Assembly (NCBI RefSeq): GCF_012273895.1 | Contig: NC_052123.1 | Coordinates: forward strand, 4,661,482 to 4,725,481 | Source: Zerene cesonia | Lineage: Eukaryota > Arthropoda > Insecta > Lepidoptera > Pieridae | Direction of reading: 5' to 3' | DNA length: 64,000 bases | Part shown: piece after piece, positions 43,698-55,206 of the stretch | Layout of the letters: every line of letters begins with the position of its first letter | Position numbering within the stretch: the stretch's first letter is position 1 | Made by a program: the position numbers and the translations under genes | Notes under the pieces: generated by a model | Databases searched by the model: none | The model's input: the letters and a program-made list of their open reading frames with translations, nothing else | What the model was told of the DNA's origin: nothing

Positions 43698-44189
43698 TCA
43701 AATATACAATATAGTAATAAAGATGGAAGCTTTTAACTTTCATTGGATTTATCTAAATGGGGTTTTAAATAGATTTTTAGTAATTAGTTTTTACAATTTC
43801 TCTCTCTATAAAAGAGAAAGTTAGTACGCAAATATATATTCACAATTCAAATGATTGTAAATAAATGTTTTTCTTATTCAAACAATTGCAAGTTCTACAT
43901 AAAACTAAACAATTTATTACAGAGCACCAAAAATAACTATTATCGAGTTAAATTCCCGAATTTACTTCCACATACTATAGTCGCATTACTGTGTTTTAGG
44001 TCTCAAATACGAGAATTCTTGGCGGCGACCCAAACGTTTATAGTAAGTTCTGAACGGGCAGACAGACAGACAAACGTGACGGGCTTGCTAAAGCGGTAAC
44101 GGCAATTATTTGTCAGTTAAAGGGGAAGCTAGGAGCCATGTTTTTATGTAGTTGGTTGTTTTTTAATTTCAAAGTTCTGTGGTAGATCT

Positions 44190-44560
44190 CTGGATATATT
44201 TTAACATGCTTTTACTTCACCTATATGTATGTATGTAACATTTTGACTAGATTTTGACCAACTTTGAACGGACATATTTAATTCAAACGTTCACTTGTCA
44301 AGGATCAGTGACAATACAATAATTTCGGGAGTATATATTTTTATCCTCAGGATCGCCAGGATTCATTAAGTCCTTACGTATACTGTTTTAGAGCAAGTGA
44401 GACAATTTGGCTGATAAAATGCCTTCGAATTCTCATAACTAGATCAGATTCAAATAAGACCACATGACAAATAACAACGTTTGAATATCAAAAATGTCAT
44501 CAAAATCTGATCCATCAGGAATAAGGTAACAAATAAAGAAATACTATCGCATCGAGGAAG
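44190..44560. repeat. Family O dispersed repeat
   Basis: GTATGTAACATTTTGACTAG, GAACGGACATATTTAATTC, CAAGGATCAGTGACAATAC and AGCAAGTGAGACAATTTGGC match 57505-57670 in order. Confidence 0.5.
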
Positions 44561-44690
44561 TTGGTTAAAAATAGCTTAGGTTGTATTCTCTAATCTACAA
44601 ATATATGCGCAAAGAAATCATGTAAATTACCTTGAAATACTCGATTTTCTGAATTATTTTCGTTATAATAATTATAATGTTTATAAGTAA

Positions 44691-44881
44691 CTAGCTGCGC
44701 TCCGCGGTTTCACCTGCGTAAGTCCGTATCCCGTAGGAATATCGGGATATAAAGTTGCCTATATGTTGTTCCAGTATCTACGTACCAAATTTCATTGCAA
44801 TCGGTTCAGAAGATTTTACGTGGAAGAGCAACAATCACATACACATCCTTACAAACTTTCGCATTTATAATATTAGTAGGA
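44691..44881 (-). mobile_element. HA Helitron-like element
   Basis: A|CTAGCTGCGCTCCGCGG to ATATTAGTAGGA|T. A 10-bp internal deletion removes TCCAGCTGTC. Confidence 0.76.
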
Positions 44882-45107
44882 TAGTAGGATAGGATTTTAG
44901 CTAGAATGGAATGAAATTGTGATTTAAAATGTCGGTGCATTTCGGTATTCTATTATGGTATTTTCCTATTTAAAATCCATGTATTGTATACGCGTTTCAT
45001 TATGCTCCTAATGAATATTTTATATTGAATTAAATACTACAATAAGTTCCTATTATTGTGTGGTTATATTTAAAAGTATTCTTAGTTAATAGTATTCTTC
45101 AGCTTTA

Positions 45108-45320
45108 TCTTATATCTTTAAAGGAGCAATTCTTGTATATATATATATATATATATGTATAAATAAATCGATCTAGCTAGGAATCTTTTTCGAAAATTCG
45201 AAAAATATTATTCATATTTCATCATTTTATTAGTATGTAATTCGTACTTAAATATAATTTCCTAAAAACACAATTTATAAAAAAAAGAAAATACCGAGCA
45301 AAGCTCGGTCATCCAGGTAC
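45108..45320 (+). mobile_element. HP element with CCGAGC hairpin end
   Basis: TCTTATATCTTTAAAGGAGC, GATCTAGCTAGGAATC and a terminal ACCGAGCAAAGCTCGGTCAT then CCAGGTACT. The short hairpin near the end resembles a Helitron-type terminus. Includes an AT run at 45137-45155. Confidence 0.5.
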
Positions 45321-45448
45321 TATTATTAATACAGATATAGTCGCAGTGTTATTTATTCTTCTTTAATCATGTATAAAATTTGTATTTAGTTCTAGAAATA
45401 AAAACAGTATATTTCGTATTTCATTGTTCTGCAACACTTCCGACCTTC

Positions 45449-45710
45449 ATCATCATCAGCCCTTATATGTTCCCACTGCTGGGTCACAGACCTCCTATGA
45501 GGGTTCAAGCCATAATCCACCACGCTGGCCAAGTGCGGGTTGGCAGATGTCACATGTCGTCAAACTTTTGATTCTCGGACATGCCGGTTTCCTCACGATG
45601 TTTTCCTTCACCGTTTTAAGCAGTGGTGATGTTATCTACATGCGCTGATAAATTGAAAAATCAATTTATTTCCTGCACGCTCGCCCGGTCTCGAACCCCG
45701 ACTTATCGAT
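45449..45710 (-). mobile_element. S1 SINE, 5'-truncated, with 7-bp duplication
   Basis: (ATC)n tail to CGAACCCCGACTTATCGAT, stopping before the A box. GACCTTC at 45442-45448 and 45711-45717 flanks it. Confidence 0.8.
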
Positions 45711-45984
45711 GACCTTCTGACCTTGTCAGGGTGTTGTTGCAGGGTTAATCGTGTTTGATTTAAATATGATAAAATTTGAACCGTAAATAACCATACATCG
45801 CTATTACGAGTTGTAATTAATTAAATTAACAATAAACATAAGATAATATAAAATAAATTGACTCGTAAATTAATTACTAACCAATTATAATATCGTTAAC
45901 TAGACAATTTATTACGAAAAATATTTATTGCGTAAAGCCAGGTTTATAATGGTTGAATTGGTTTAATTTATATGTTATTTATTT

Positions 45985-46292
45985 TTAATGTTTTATGCCA
46001 TGATCGGGCAACTGAGCTGGTAGTTCGTCTGATGCTAAACGACCACCACGGGGCATGAACATTTGAAGTGGTAGAACCCCTGCGAACGCGCCGCTTTCAA
46101 GGAAGGGATATGGAAAGGACCGATGACTGGAAAGAAGGAATGGACTGGGAAGGGTGAGGAAAAAGAACGGGTCTCCGACTACTCCACTCACCGTACGAAA
46201 CACAGTAGCGTGCTACTATTTCACGCCGGTCTTCTGTGGGGGTATGACACTTATTCGGTGCTGCCTAATTAGTGCCGAAGCGTGCGACTCGT
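45985..46292 (-). mobile_element. S2b SINE-like repeat, full length
   Basis: TTTTATGCCATGATCGGGCA, GGACTGGGAAGGGTGAGGAA, GTAGCGTGCTACTATTTCAC, CGAAGCGTGCGACTCGTAC. Head points right, toward the next S2 copy. Confidence 0.7.
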
Positions 46293-46324
46293 ACATTCAA
46301 CGTTTTAACGCCACGGTTTAAGAG

Positions 46325-46540
46325 TAACCCGTAAGAGAAGCCGGAGGCCAAAGGCCTGTACCCTTTTGCTCACCTTTCCTAGTCCACTCCTTTATTCCTG
46401 CCGTCATTCCTTCTTTATCCCCATTGTTACCTGAAACAAATTTGTAGAAACATCACCTGTGTCTCCAAGTGTTGACTGGTGATGAAGATCGTTACCACGA
46501 AGCAACCCACCAACTCTGGTGTCCGCGCTAACATAAAAAA
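46325..46540 (+). mobile_element. S2b copy, head-to-head with the previous one
   Basis: AGAGAAGCCGGAGGCCAAAG, TTTGCTCACCTTTCCTAGTC, CCACCAACTCTGGTGTCCGC and an ACATAAAAAAT tail. The head is missing. Confidence 0.6.
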
Positions 46541-47062
46541 TGTAGATACGTTATGTAAATATGATTTGAAAAGATAAACTGATTTCTTCTCTGTAGAATC
46601 TGCTTTTTAAACCAGTGGTGAATGTTGGAAATGTGGCTGTTATGACGATTTAAAAATGCTTTTAAAAGAAGTCTAATGGCATAAATAAATGTTTGAGTTT
46701 GTTTAAAATTAAAGATTTATTCTCTCTTTATCTTAATCCTCTAATTTGGGCAGCCTGGAACAGATCGCTAATATATTAATACAGCATTTAAAATTCACAG
46801 TAAGTCTTCACAGCGTAACCGTTTCTTAAATAATTAATCAATACAATAATCTTAGATTAAATTATTGTAACAAATTTTCAAAATTATTAACTACGTGACG
46901 CCGTGGTGGCCACGGCCTTATTTTATAATAGTATTACGGATTTATGTCTGTGTAATATCTACGCGAGTGTACATCTTTAGGGGTCAAATTATAAGCATAT
47001 TGCGATGAATATAACTCGTTAAAAAGTGCTATGTACGAGGTTTTTAAGACGCAAACTTTCTA
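46541..47062. other. Unassigned stretch
   Basis: No gene or repeat recognised. Confidence 0.45.
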
Positions 47063-47102
47063 CGTTCGAGTCGAGCACGCTTCGGCACGAATTGAGCCAA
47101 TA
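47063..47102 (+). mobile_element. S2 head fragment
   Basis: GAGTCGAGCACGCTTCGGCA then CGAATTGAGCCA, only the first 40 bp of S2. Confidence 0.6.
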
Positions 47103-47146
47103 AGTAAACAATAAAAATAAACATCAAATCCGCCAAAATAAATAAA

Positions 47147-47338
47147 TCCTACTAATAATGTAAATGCGAAAGTTTGTAAGGATGTTTGTTACTCTTTCAC
47201 GCAAAAACTATTGAACCGATTGCAATGAAATTTGCTACGTAGACAGCTGGACAACTGGAATAACATATAGGCAACTTTGTATCCCGATATTCCTACGGGA
47301 TACGGACTTACGCGGGTGAAACCGCGGGGCGCAGCTAG
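47147..47338 (+). mobile_element. HA Helitron-like element, both ends intact
   Basis: A|TCCTACTAATAATGTAAATG to GGGGCGCAGCTAG|T. Confidence 0.8.
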
Positions 47339-47572
47339 TAATAATATAATTAAGAATTGAATTGTCTTTATACGTCGGTTGTGAAATTGAACGATTTTAA
47401 AGCCTCAGTTTGACTGGATGGATAGCGATCAATTACGAAGAAGTTTAATTCACTCCAAAACTTCTCCTGAAAGTTTTACGTATATGTACTTAAACTTGGG
47501 CTAAAGTTTAATTCAAATGTAGTAATTTTTAATTTAAAATTTAATTTTTAAATATTTGAAAAGTCTAAAGAT

Positions 47573-47650
47573 TAAAAAAATATCGATCATGCGGGATTCG
47601 AACCCACTTTTTTCCCAATAATGGTACCCTATTGAAATTCTCAAAAAAAA
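47573..47650 (-). mobile_element. T1-like tRNA-like fragment
   Basis: ATCGATCATGCGGGATTCGA (B box complement GGATTCGAACC) and AATGGTACCCTATTG. The A box is eroded. Confidence 0.4.
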
Positions 47651-47740
47651 AAATGTAAGGTAAAGTGGTTCACGCACATTTATGTAACCAACGAATCAAT
47701 CTTCTAGGCCAGCTATCTGTACACATCTGTACACACACAT

Positions 47741-47907
47741 CAGCGGTCCGCCCCGGCTTCGCCCGTGGTACATATATAGCCTATAGCCTTCCTCAATAAA
47801 TGGGCTATCTAAGATTGAAACAATTTTCCAATCGGACCAGTAGTTCCTGAGATTAGTGCGTTCAAGCAAACAAACAAACTCTTCAGATATATAGTATTAA
47901 GTATAGA
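47741..47907 (-). mobile_element. HK Helitron-like element
   Basis: CAGCGGTCCGCCCCGGCTTC, GTACATATATAGCCTATAGC, ATCGGACCAGTAGTTCCTGA, end AGTATTAAGTATAGA|T. CTAG end mutated. Confidence 0.62.
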
Positions 47908-48026
47908 TTTTCTGTTTTCATATAATGCAGTGGTTCACTTTAAGCACAGATAACATAATACCAGTACTTTAAGGCAATATAAAATATGCTTTTAGCTCAT
48001 ATAGTACGCTCAATATCTTTGTAGGA

Positions 48027-48212
48027 CTAGTCTTTGCCCAGGGCATTGCACGCCTTAAATTCAGAGTATTTTTATAGATATTATACATCTAAACCTACCT
48101 CTTGAATCACACTATCTATTAAAAAAAACTGCACCAAAATCCGTTCAGTATTAAAGATCTAAGCATACTTACATATCTACGGGAAGCGACTTTACATTAT
48201 ACTACGTCGTGA
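48027..48212 (-). mobile_element. HB Helitron-like element
   Basis: A|CTAGTCTTTGCCCAGGGCA-like end, CCTCTTGAATCACACTATCT, AAAGATCTAAGCATACTTAC, far end TACTACGTCGTGATA. Confidence 0.6.
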
Positions 48213-48972
48213 TAGTAAGAGCCCAATTCACATAATAGAAGATAAACAAACATACAGAAATAGCTACCGCTCATACCTTGAACCTTCTCCATAGGGCATA
48301 CAAACATAATAACCGATGCAACTCGATCGCGAAGCAAATTACAATAATTGTTGCGCATTTTAATAATTTATTGACGAATATCAATTCAGGGGACGTATCG
48401 CTATTGCCGAATTAATGACGTTTGTATTAATTTTTTCAATTAATTGCCAGTATAGAAAAGAGAGTAATTAAAAAAAAGAAAAAAATCGGTGGGAATAAAG
48501 CAATTAGTGTCTCGCTCAGTCTCAAAATATTTGGCTTAAGGAAGAAAGGGACAGAATATTCAACAATACAAATTATTTGGCATGCTATTTATTATTGTTG
48601 TCTATTTCTGTTTTAAATAAAATGGCGGTTTTAAATAAATTAAATATACAATAATTATTGGCTGGCAACAAATCACAATAAACTTTGCTTACCTTACCAC
48701 GGAGTAACTTGTTTTCAAAATCTTTTTTTGGTTCAAATAAACTTATTTTTATTTTATTTTTTTATTAAAATACTGCACCTAGTAGTTAGTTAAATTAATG
48801 TATGGTTGTTATGAAATAGGAAAATAACTTTTAATATCAAATAATAACGTATTTATGATGTAAAATAGAGAACGCATTTGTTTGTGCGATGCATATTAAG
48901 GTTATCATTACAGCAAAACAAAGAACTGTTTAAATCGGACCACATTGCATGCAACAGCTTCAAATAAAAAAA
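48213..48972. other. Unassigned; homeodomain-site-rich AT segment at 48330-48440
   Basis: 48330-48440 has many TAAT/ATTA cores and few repeats. It could be regulatory, but AT-rich DNA gives such cores by chance. Confidence 0.3.
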
Positions 48973-49172
48973 TCTTACTAATATTATAAATGCGAAAGTT
49001 TGTAAGGATGTGTGTGTGTTTGTTGCTCTTTCACTCTAAAACTACTGAACCAATTGCACTGAAATTTGATATGTAGACAGCTGGACAACTGGAATAACAT
49101 ATAGGGAACTTTTTATCCCGATATTCCTACGCGGTACAGACTTATTCGGGTGAAACCACGGGGCGCAGCTAG
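48973..49172 (+). mobile_element. HA Helitron-like element, both ends intact
   Basis: A|TCTTACTAATATTATAAATG to GGGGCGCAGCTAG|T; terminal hairpin mutated (TCGGGTGAAACCAC). Confidence 0.78.
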
Positions 49173-49761
49173 TAATCGTATAAATCTGTTTATCGAGTAT
49201 AAAGTTATGAGGTAACAATCATAAAAAATACCGTTCAATTGAGAACGCCTTCTTTTCAGTCGGTTAAAGTCTAAAATGTATGATTGTGGTATAGTATAGG
49301 ATTCGCTTCATACTCTAAACGCCCTGTCTCGGTCTTAATTGTAATAATTAACATCCGCAATTTATTTTCTTAAAGATAAACCAGTCGTCACATTTATATT
49401 CAAGTAATCACCCTCCAATCTGATGTACGTACGTAATGAAGATAAATTCTCAGTTTTTTCAGTTGGAATTTTTCTTAATTACAAAGCTAATCTATCACAG
49501 GAGCGTGCACAGATGAACCGCGCTAGACGCCATTTTGATTTTTGTTCTAGAACTTGTAATGGCGGGAATTTTTAATTTCGAATCCGCTTGACGTTTTTTC
49601 GATGTTCGTTTTATATGTCGAATGCGCTAGAAATGGTTGTTTCTCGAATGCTAATTATTTATATATACTTTCTCCTTTCTTTTTTTATTTATATATGATT
49701 GAACTTAAGATAAGTTATTGGATAAGGTTTATCTGACAGAGCGGTTTACTTTTTTATTGTT
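49173..49761. other. Unassigned stretch
   Basis: No gene or repeat recognised; 49495-49640 is less AT-rich. Confidence 0.4.
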
Positions 49762-49932
49762 TTTCGATGTATGTATGGATGTTTGTTACTCTTTCACGCA
49801 AAAACTACTGAACCAATTACAATGATATTTGGTACGTAGATAGCTGGACAACTGGAATAACATAAGGGCAACTTTTCATAAGGATATTAATACGGGTTAC
49901 AGACTTACGCGGGTGAAACCGCAGGGCGCAGT
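49762..49932 (+). mobile_element. HA element, 5'-truncated
   Basis: GTATGGATGTTTGTTACTCT to GTGAAACCGCAGGGCGCAGT; CTAG mutated to TTAC. Confidence 0.65.
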
Positions 49933-50142
49933 TACCATACGCATAAATTGGAAAATTATTTATATTTTTTTGTTTATTTTGTTTGTTAATTTTTTCCTAT
50001 TTTCACAGGTACGCTGCCACTATCAGGGGCAGTATTCACTGAGGTATCCACTAAAAGATGGAGACTATCGATGGAGAGTCGAAAGTTGCTTCGAAGTGCT
50101 TACATACAACTGAGTGGATATTCAGTTTATACTTAGTTAAAA

Positions 50143-50352
50143 GTGGCCCACATTCCCTTCCCATTCCTTTCCCTTATTCCTCACGTCAATCCTTTCTCAA
50201 TCCCTGTCCAATTTGAAGTCGGCAATACATTTGTAGAAGTGTATGGTCTGCAAACGATCTTACGCCTCTCCAAATGTTCATGGGCGGTGGTAGCGCTTAC
50301 CATCAGGCGTCCCACCAGCTCCATTGCCGACGGTGACATAAAAAAAAACTTA
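50143..50352 (+). mobile_element. S2a SINE-like fragment
   Basis: TTCCCTTATTCCTCACGTCA, TTTGAAGTCGGCAATACATT, the hairpin segment, GGTAGCGCTTACCATCAGGC and a GACATAAAAAAAAAC tail. Confidence 0.65.
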
Positions 50353-50721
50353 GTTAAAATTAGATATTCTTGTATTACAAAATCTTTGTTTTAATGTGAA
50401 TTCTATACTGGTATAAATAAAGTAGTTTCTTTCTATTTAATAAAAAAAATATTATTCGTATAGAAACACCCCTTTTTTCTTAGATGTAATTGTTTACGAG
50501 TCTATTGTTCATGATATAATGAAACTTGGTTGTTTTATATAAGATTTACCAGCTTCTTTTCATTTAACCGACAACGAAAAGAGAGGTGTAATGTGGATAT
50601 ATGTTTTTATTTAGGTTGATGCGATCGTTAAAAAAAATAATATCGGTATAAAATTTCATATAAATCCTATCAGCTGTTTTTTGCGTAAAAGTAAAAAAGT
50701 AAAACATATACATCTTTATTT

Positions 50722-50964
50722 AGCGTTAATTCGGAGTACTTTAAAAGATGTTATATTAAATTAAATTGTATTATACATATAAATCTTCTTGAATCACTCT
50801 ATTAAAAAAAATCCATCAAAAACCGTCGCGTAATTTTAAAGATTTAAACATACATCCTTTCTCAATGAATGTACTATCTAACACTGAAAGAGTTTTCCAA
50901 ATTGGAACAGAAGTTCCTGAGATAAGCGTGTTCAAACAAACAAACTCTTAATATTATTAAAGAT
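50722..50964 (-). mobile_element. HB fragment followed by HK fragment
   Basis: 50722-50865 has CGGAGTACTTTAAAAGATG, CTTCTTGAATCACTCTATT and GTAATTTTAAAGATTTAAAC (HB). 50866-50964 has CTATCTAACACTGAAAGAGT and GAAGTTCCTGAGATAAGCGT (HK). Confidence 0.5.
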
Positions 50965-51254
50965 TTTATTTAAATTCTTTATTGTTCCAACACAAACTAT
51001 ACATGACAGACACATAAAAAGCCAAATGGTCTGGCTTGCGATATCTATCACACAACCTTTAGGGACAAGATAAAAAGTAAAAAAAAAACCGTAATAGTTG
51101 CGTTAAAAAGCTCACAAAATAACTATATTATTTACACTAAATATATAGCCAGGTCATTTAGATCCACGGCCGTGAGAGGTGCTGGCGAAATTACGCCTCA
51201 TAAAAACGTAATGATCCCGCATGTCAAATATAGTGGGCGTTTGCGTTGTATCAC

Positions 51255-51445
51255 GTTATATCTTATATCTTTAAACGAGCAATTCTTGTATATATATATA
51301 TATAATCTCGGAATCGGCTCCAACGATTTTCATGAAATTTAGTATATAGGGGGTTTCGGGGGCGATAAATCGATCTAGCTAGGAATCTTTTTTAGAAAAT
51401 GTCATATTCGTGTTTTATTCGTGTTTTTTTTCCTGACATCTATTG
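51255..51445 (+). mobile_element. HP element copy
   Basis: TCTTATATCTTTAAACGAGC, CTCGGAATCGGCTCCAACGA, GATAAATCGATCTAGCTAGG. More complete in the middle than the 45108 copy, with the end lost. Confidence 0.55.
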
Positions 51446-51465
51446 GTGAATAATAATACTATTTT

Positions 51466-51569
51466 GCTTCGTAGATAGCTGGACAGCTGAAATAACACAT
51501 AGGCACTTTTTATACCGAAATTCCTACGGGATACGGACTTACGCGGTTTCAACCGCGGGTCACAGCTAG
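51466..51569 (+). mobile_element. HA element, 3' half
   Basis: AGATAGCTGGACAGCTGAAA to GCGGTTTCAACCGCGGGTCA, CAGCTAG|T. Confidence 0.7.
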
Positions 51570-51590
51570 TGTTATGTTATTTTTCATGCG

Positions 51591-51932
51591 GTAGTCGAGC
51601 ACGCTTCGGCACGAATTGGGCCAGCTCGCACCGGGGAAGTACCACACCCCCACAGAAGATCGGCGTGAAATAGTATTCTGCTGTGTTTCGTTCGGTGAGT
51701 GGGGGAGCCGGAGGCCCATATCCTTTTCCTTACCCTTCCCAGTCCTTTCCTTTATTCCCATCGCCAATCCTTTCTTAATCCCGTCCCTAAAAGTCGGCAA
51801 TCCATTTGTAGAGGCGTAAGGTCTGCAAAGGACCTTATGCCTCTACAAATGTTCATGGGCGGTGGTAGCGCTTACCATCAGGCGTCCCACTGGCTCCATT
51901 GCCGACTATAACATAAAAAAAAAACATAAAAA
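51591..51932 (+). mobile_element. S2a SINE-like repeat, full length (type copy)
   Basis: GTAGTCGAGCACGCTTCGGC head, GGGGAAGTACCACACCCCCA, GTGGGGGAGCCGGAGGCCCA, hairpin at 51804-51850, GGTGGTAGCGCTTACCATCA, GGCTCCATTGCCGAC and an ACATAAAAAAAAAACATAAA tail. An A-rich end and variable 5' truncation among copies point to retroposition. No A/B box recognised. Confidence 0.72.
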
Positions 51933-51950
51933 AAAACTGTCAACGAGTTG

Positions 51951-52160
51951 TTGCCCGCATCGTAGTCTGCGCGGTCCTGATAAAATTTCAGGGCACAAAC
52001 TTCCATCCCCAATTTTATCCAATTGGGGGTAGAATTTAAAATCCTTTCTTAGCGGATGCCTACGTTATACATCTATCTGCATGTCAAATTTCTGCCCGAT
52101 CCGTCCAGTAGTTTGGGCTGTGCGTTGATAGATCACTATATCAGTCAGTCACCTTATATT
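51951..52160 (-). mobile_element. HG Helitron-like copy
   Basis: GTTGTTGCCCGCATCGTAGT, CTTTCTTAGCGGATGCCTAC, CCGTCCAGTAGTTTGGGCTG. The CTAG end is replaced by CGAGT. Confidence 0.55.
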
Positions 52161-52169
52161 TAGATACTA

Positions 52170-52490
52170 CTAGCTGCACCCGGCAAACGCTGTTCTGCCT
52201 TACTCTTATCATTTAGGGGTATGAAAAATAGATGTTGTCCGATTCTCATAGATACCGGATAAGCACAAAAAATTTCATCAAAATCGGTCAAGCCGTTTCG
52301 GAGGAGTATGGCAACGAAAACTGTGACACGTGTATCTTATATATTAGATGTAGATGACCAGATAATCGCTGTTCTGTCTTACTCTTATCGTTTAGGAGTA
52401 TATAAATAGATGTTGGGCGATTCTAAGTTTTACCCGATATGTGCACAAAATTTCATGAGAATCGGTGCAGCTGTTTCTGAGGTAAGGAGG
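52170..52490 (-). mobile_element. HF element followed by a partial HF copy
   Basis: 52170-52348: CTAGCTGCACCCGGCAAAC to TCTTATATATTAGA|T. 52355-52490: AATCGCTGTTCTGTCTTACT and GAGAATCGGTGCAGCTGTTT, the same family without its terminus. Confidence 0.68.
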
Positions 52491-52704
52491 AGAAGAAAAC
52501 CAAAAACACATGAAATGTTTATTGATGTCTAAGTTGGAGATATAATGACGTTGGATAGGATAATCCTATAAATATAATATTATCACTAAGTTTGTTAGAA
52601 CGTATGGATGTTTGTTACTCTTTCACGCAAACAACGGATTTTAAAGATACTTAGCAGCGATGTAGTTTATACATATATCAGAATATCATATAACCTAAAA
52701 TATG

Positions 52705-52851
52705 CTTGCTTTTTCGCGTTTTTGTATGTTTGCCACGTTTTAACGCAAAAACCACTAGACCGATTTCAACAATTCTTTCACCACTATACAGCTGCAACTG
52801 CACTGAGTGAGGGACTATAAATACCACGTTCGAAGCCGGGGCGAGTCCTAG
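52705..52851 (+). mobile_element. HJ Helitron-like element
   Basis: GTATGTTTGCCACGTTTTAA, CACTAGACCGATTTCAACAA, CGAAGCCGGGGCGAGTCCTAG|T. Confidence 0.6.
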
Positions 52852-53085
52852 TCGATAGCAAATGACGTGCCGCATGATACAACGGAAACAGCTGGCTTGT
52901 AAGCACGTATACTGAAATAAAAAGGATCTTCACACGTTCGCGTTAGCTTTGCTCCACACGTTATGGTGTCGCATACTTAAATGCATTTATAATTTGATAG
53001 AATACATAATATATTATCTGTACCCGGCTACAGTGTTGCGCATTATGGCATGGATGAGGAAAAATAAAGAATTTTAATGCTCTCA

Positions 53086-53190
53086 TCTCACTATTGGTAA
53101 TGGAGCTGGTGGGTCGCTTGATGGTAAGCGCTACCACCCATGAAATAAGGCGTAAGGTCGCTTCCAGCCTCTTTAAATAGATTGCTGACA
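53086..53190 (-). mobile_element. S2a fragment
   Basis: GGTAATGGAGCTGGTGGGTC, GGTAAGCGCTACCACCCATG, AAGGCGTAAGGTCGCTTCCA. Confidence 0.55.
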
Positions 53191-53424
53191 ATTGGGTATT
53201 TACAATATTTTCAATAAAACTCGTAGATTTTTTTATAGAACCGATGTTTTATTTAATTAATAATTAGGTACTAAGCAATAAACGGAAAGTAGCACACCTA
53301 GTGGCAAAAACGGAAAACTCATTACACATTTACAAAGACATTTTGTAACAAAGCGTTTACAGATACACCTATAAACTACATTATAAATTTATAATCAATA
53401 CTGACTTTAAACAGAAAGGAATTG

Positions 53425-53560
53425 AGTAATGTCGAAAGACATAAAGGAAAGGACTGGGAAGGGAGAAAAAGGACGGTCTCCGCCTCCCCCAGTCACTGAA
53501 CACAGTATACAAAACCATGCTACTATTTCAAGGCTATCCTTTGTGGGTGTGCGGTACCTT
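53425..53560 (-). mobile_element. S2 head-half fragment
   Basis: AAAGGACTGGGAAGGGAGAA, CCGCCTCCCCCAGTCACTGA, CCATGCTACTATTTCAAGGC. An HK fragment (53567-53640) follows directly. Confidence 0.5.
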
Positions 53561-53640
53561 CCGCAGTTTGTTTGAACGCACTTATCTCAGGAACTTCTGG
53601 TTCGATTTGAGCAAACATTACACAATTTACCGAGGCAGGC

Positions 53641-54930
53641 TGTAAGCAATATAACGATTTATGTTTTATATCAAATTAATGTAGGTGAACTTCTGACTCA
53701 CAATTTAAACTAAACTGTGGTTGTGTGTTCACTTAAGAAGTTAAATTTGTAAAAACGCATCACAAAATAAAGCTACACATATTCACGTGAACAAAGGGTA
53801 AACAATAAACGAATTAATACGATTACATCCATTAAAAATCATGTATTATAAAAACATTGCCAAAGAACAAAACAATTCAGCGAAACAATGTAAAATAAGA
53901 GATTTATGTGACAACAACGCATTTATGCTTTCCTAATTCCTTGCATGCGCTAAATAATTACTCAGAACACAGTCTCGGCACTTAGACTTAAAATTAGCTA
54001 CAGCGTTACGTAAATATCCCGAAAATAGCAGAAAGCAGCCCCTTTGAATAGCTGAAATCCGTATAACGTATTCAAAAAGGTTTAATTCAAAAGAATGCAT
54101 ACTTTTCGCGCCGAATTCCTCGCCGTTTATGATAATAGAGTGGTCGAATGCGGAATTTCAAATTTTAAACCGTTTTTAAAACATTATTTTTACAAGAACA
54201 CTGCTCCTCGATTTGTAATTCGGATTCGCTTCGCCAACGCTTTCGCAACGCTTTAACTACGGTAGTAGGTACTTGATGTGGTTTATGCAAATTTATATTA
54301 TTGTTTTACTTCTTAGTACCTGGAGCTTGTTTCGAATAATTTGATGTAAAAAGTATGCAAGTTGTTAATTTAAAAGGTTATCTGCCAGATAAAAGTTCCG
54401 TTAAAATCTGTTCAGCTGTTTTTATACCAACAAACGCACATGCATTATACATTAAAATTATTTAATCTTTTCTATCTTTAATAAGTGACGTAAGTTTGAA
54501 TTCAATTTATTAGTTTAAAGTGGGTCAAATAGAGTCTTAAGGAGTCGATGATATACAGACACACGGGTGAAGCTAAAAAAAGTGGAAAGGTCAGAATATA
54601 TTTCTGTCCAAATCACGATCATATAGAAAACATCAAATTTAGTCCATTACTTATGATGCTACAATAAAAAAAACAGACTATATTCCTTAATTATCAATTT
54701 AATTTCAGTATATTTAACTGTATCCTTCACAGAATTCCATGAGTTTCAGTTTTTGATCGACATTAAATATTCTGTCGTCGAGTCCTGTTTTTAATTACTA
54801 AATAAATTATACATTAATTTGAATAAAAGAGCGTTAATTGCGTTCGGGGAAGGTATGTTGTTAACAAAAGATTCAATGTGTTTATTATTTGACGTAATCT
54901 ATATACTGGCTTCATCATGCGAATTTATTG
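53641..54930. other. Unassigned stretch
   Basis: Includes 53940-54250, moderately GC-rich with no recognised repeat (TCCCGAAAATAGCAGAAAGC, AGCCCCTTTGAATAGC). It could be single-copy conserved non-coding DNA. Confidence 0.35.
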
Positions 54931-54931
54931 G

Positions 54932-55137
54932 TGTTTTTTAATGCCATAAGTGGATAACTGAGCTGGTGGTTCACCTGATGGTGAGCGACCACCACCGTCC
55001 ATGTACATTCGTAGTTGTAGTGCCTCTGCAAATGTTTTGAAGTTTCTCTTGAGGGAATAAGGATAAGGAAAGGATCATTTTTATTACGAATGGGAAGGAG
55101 GAATGGATTGGGAAGGGTGAGGAAGAGACAACGGTCC
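54932..55137 (-). mobile_element. S2b fragment
   Basis: TTTAATGCCATAAGTGGATA, GTTCACCTGATGGTGAGCGA, GGATTGGGAAGGGTGAGGAA. Confidence 0.6.
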
Positions 55138-55206
55138 TCTTGAGTTAAAACAGCAGGGAGTTTAGTGTATAACAATTCACTCGAATTAACGACCTCCATT
55201 GTTTTT

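Noticed and set aside
48330..48440. Homeodomain-site cluster as an enhancer
   Set aside because: TAAT/ATTA cores are expected at high density in AT-rich DNA; no independent support.
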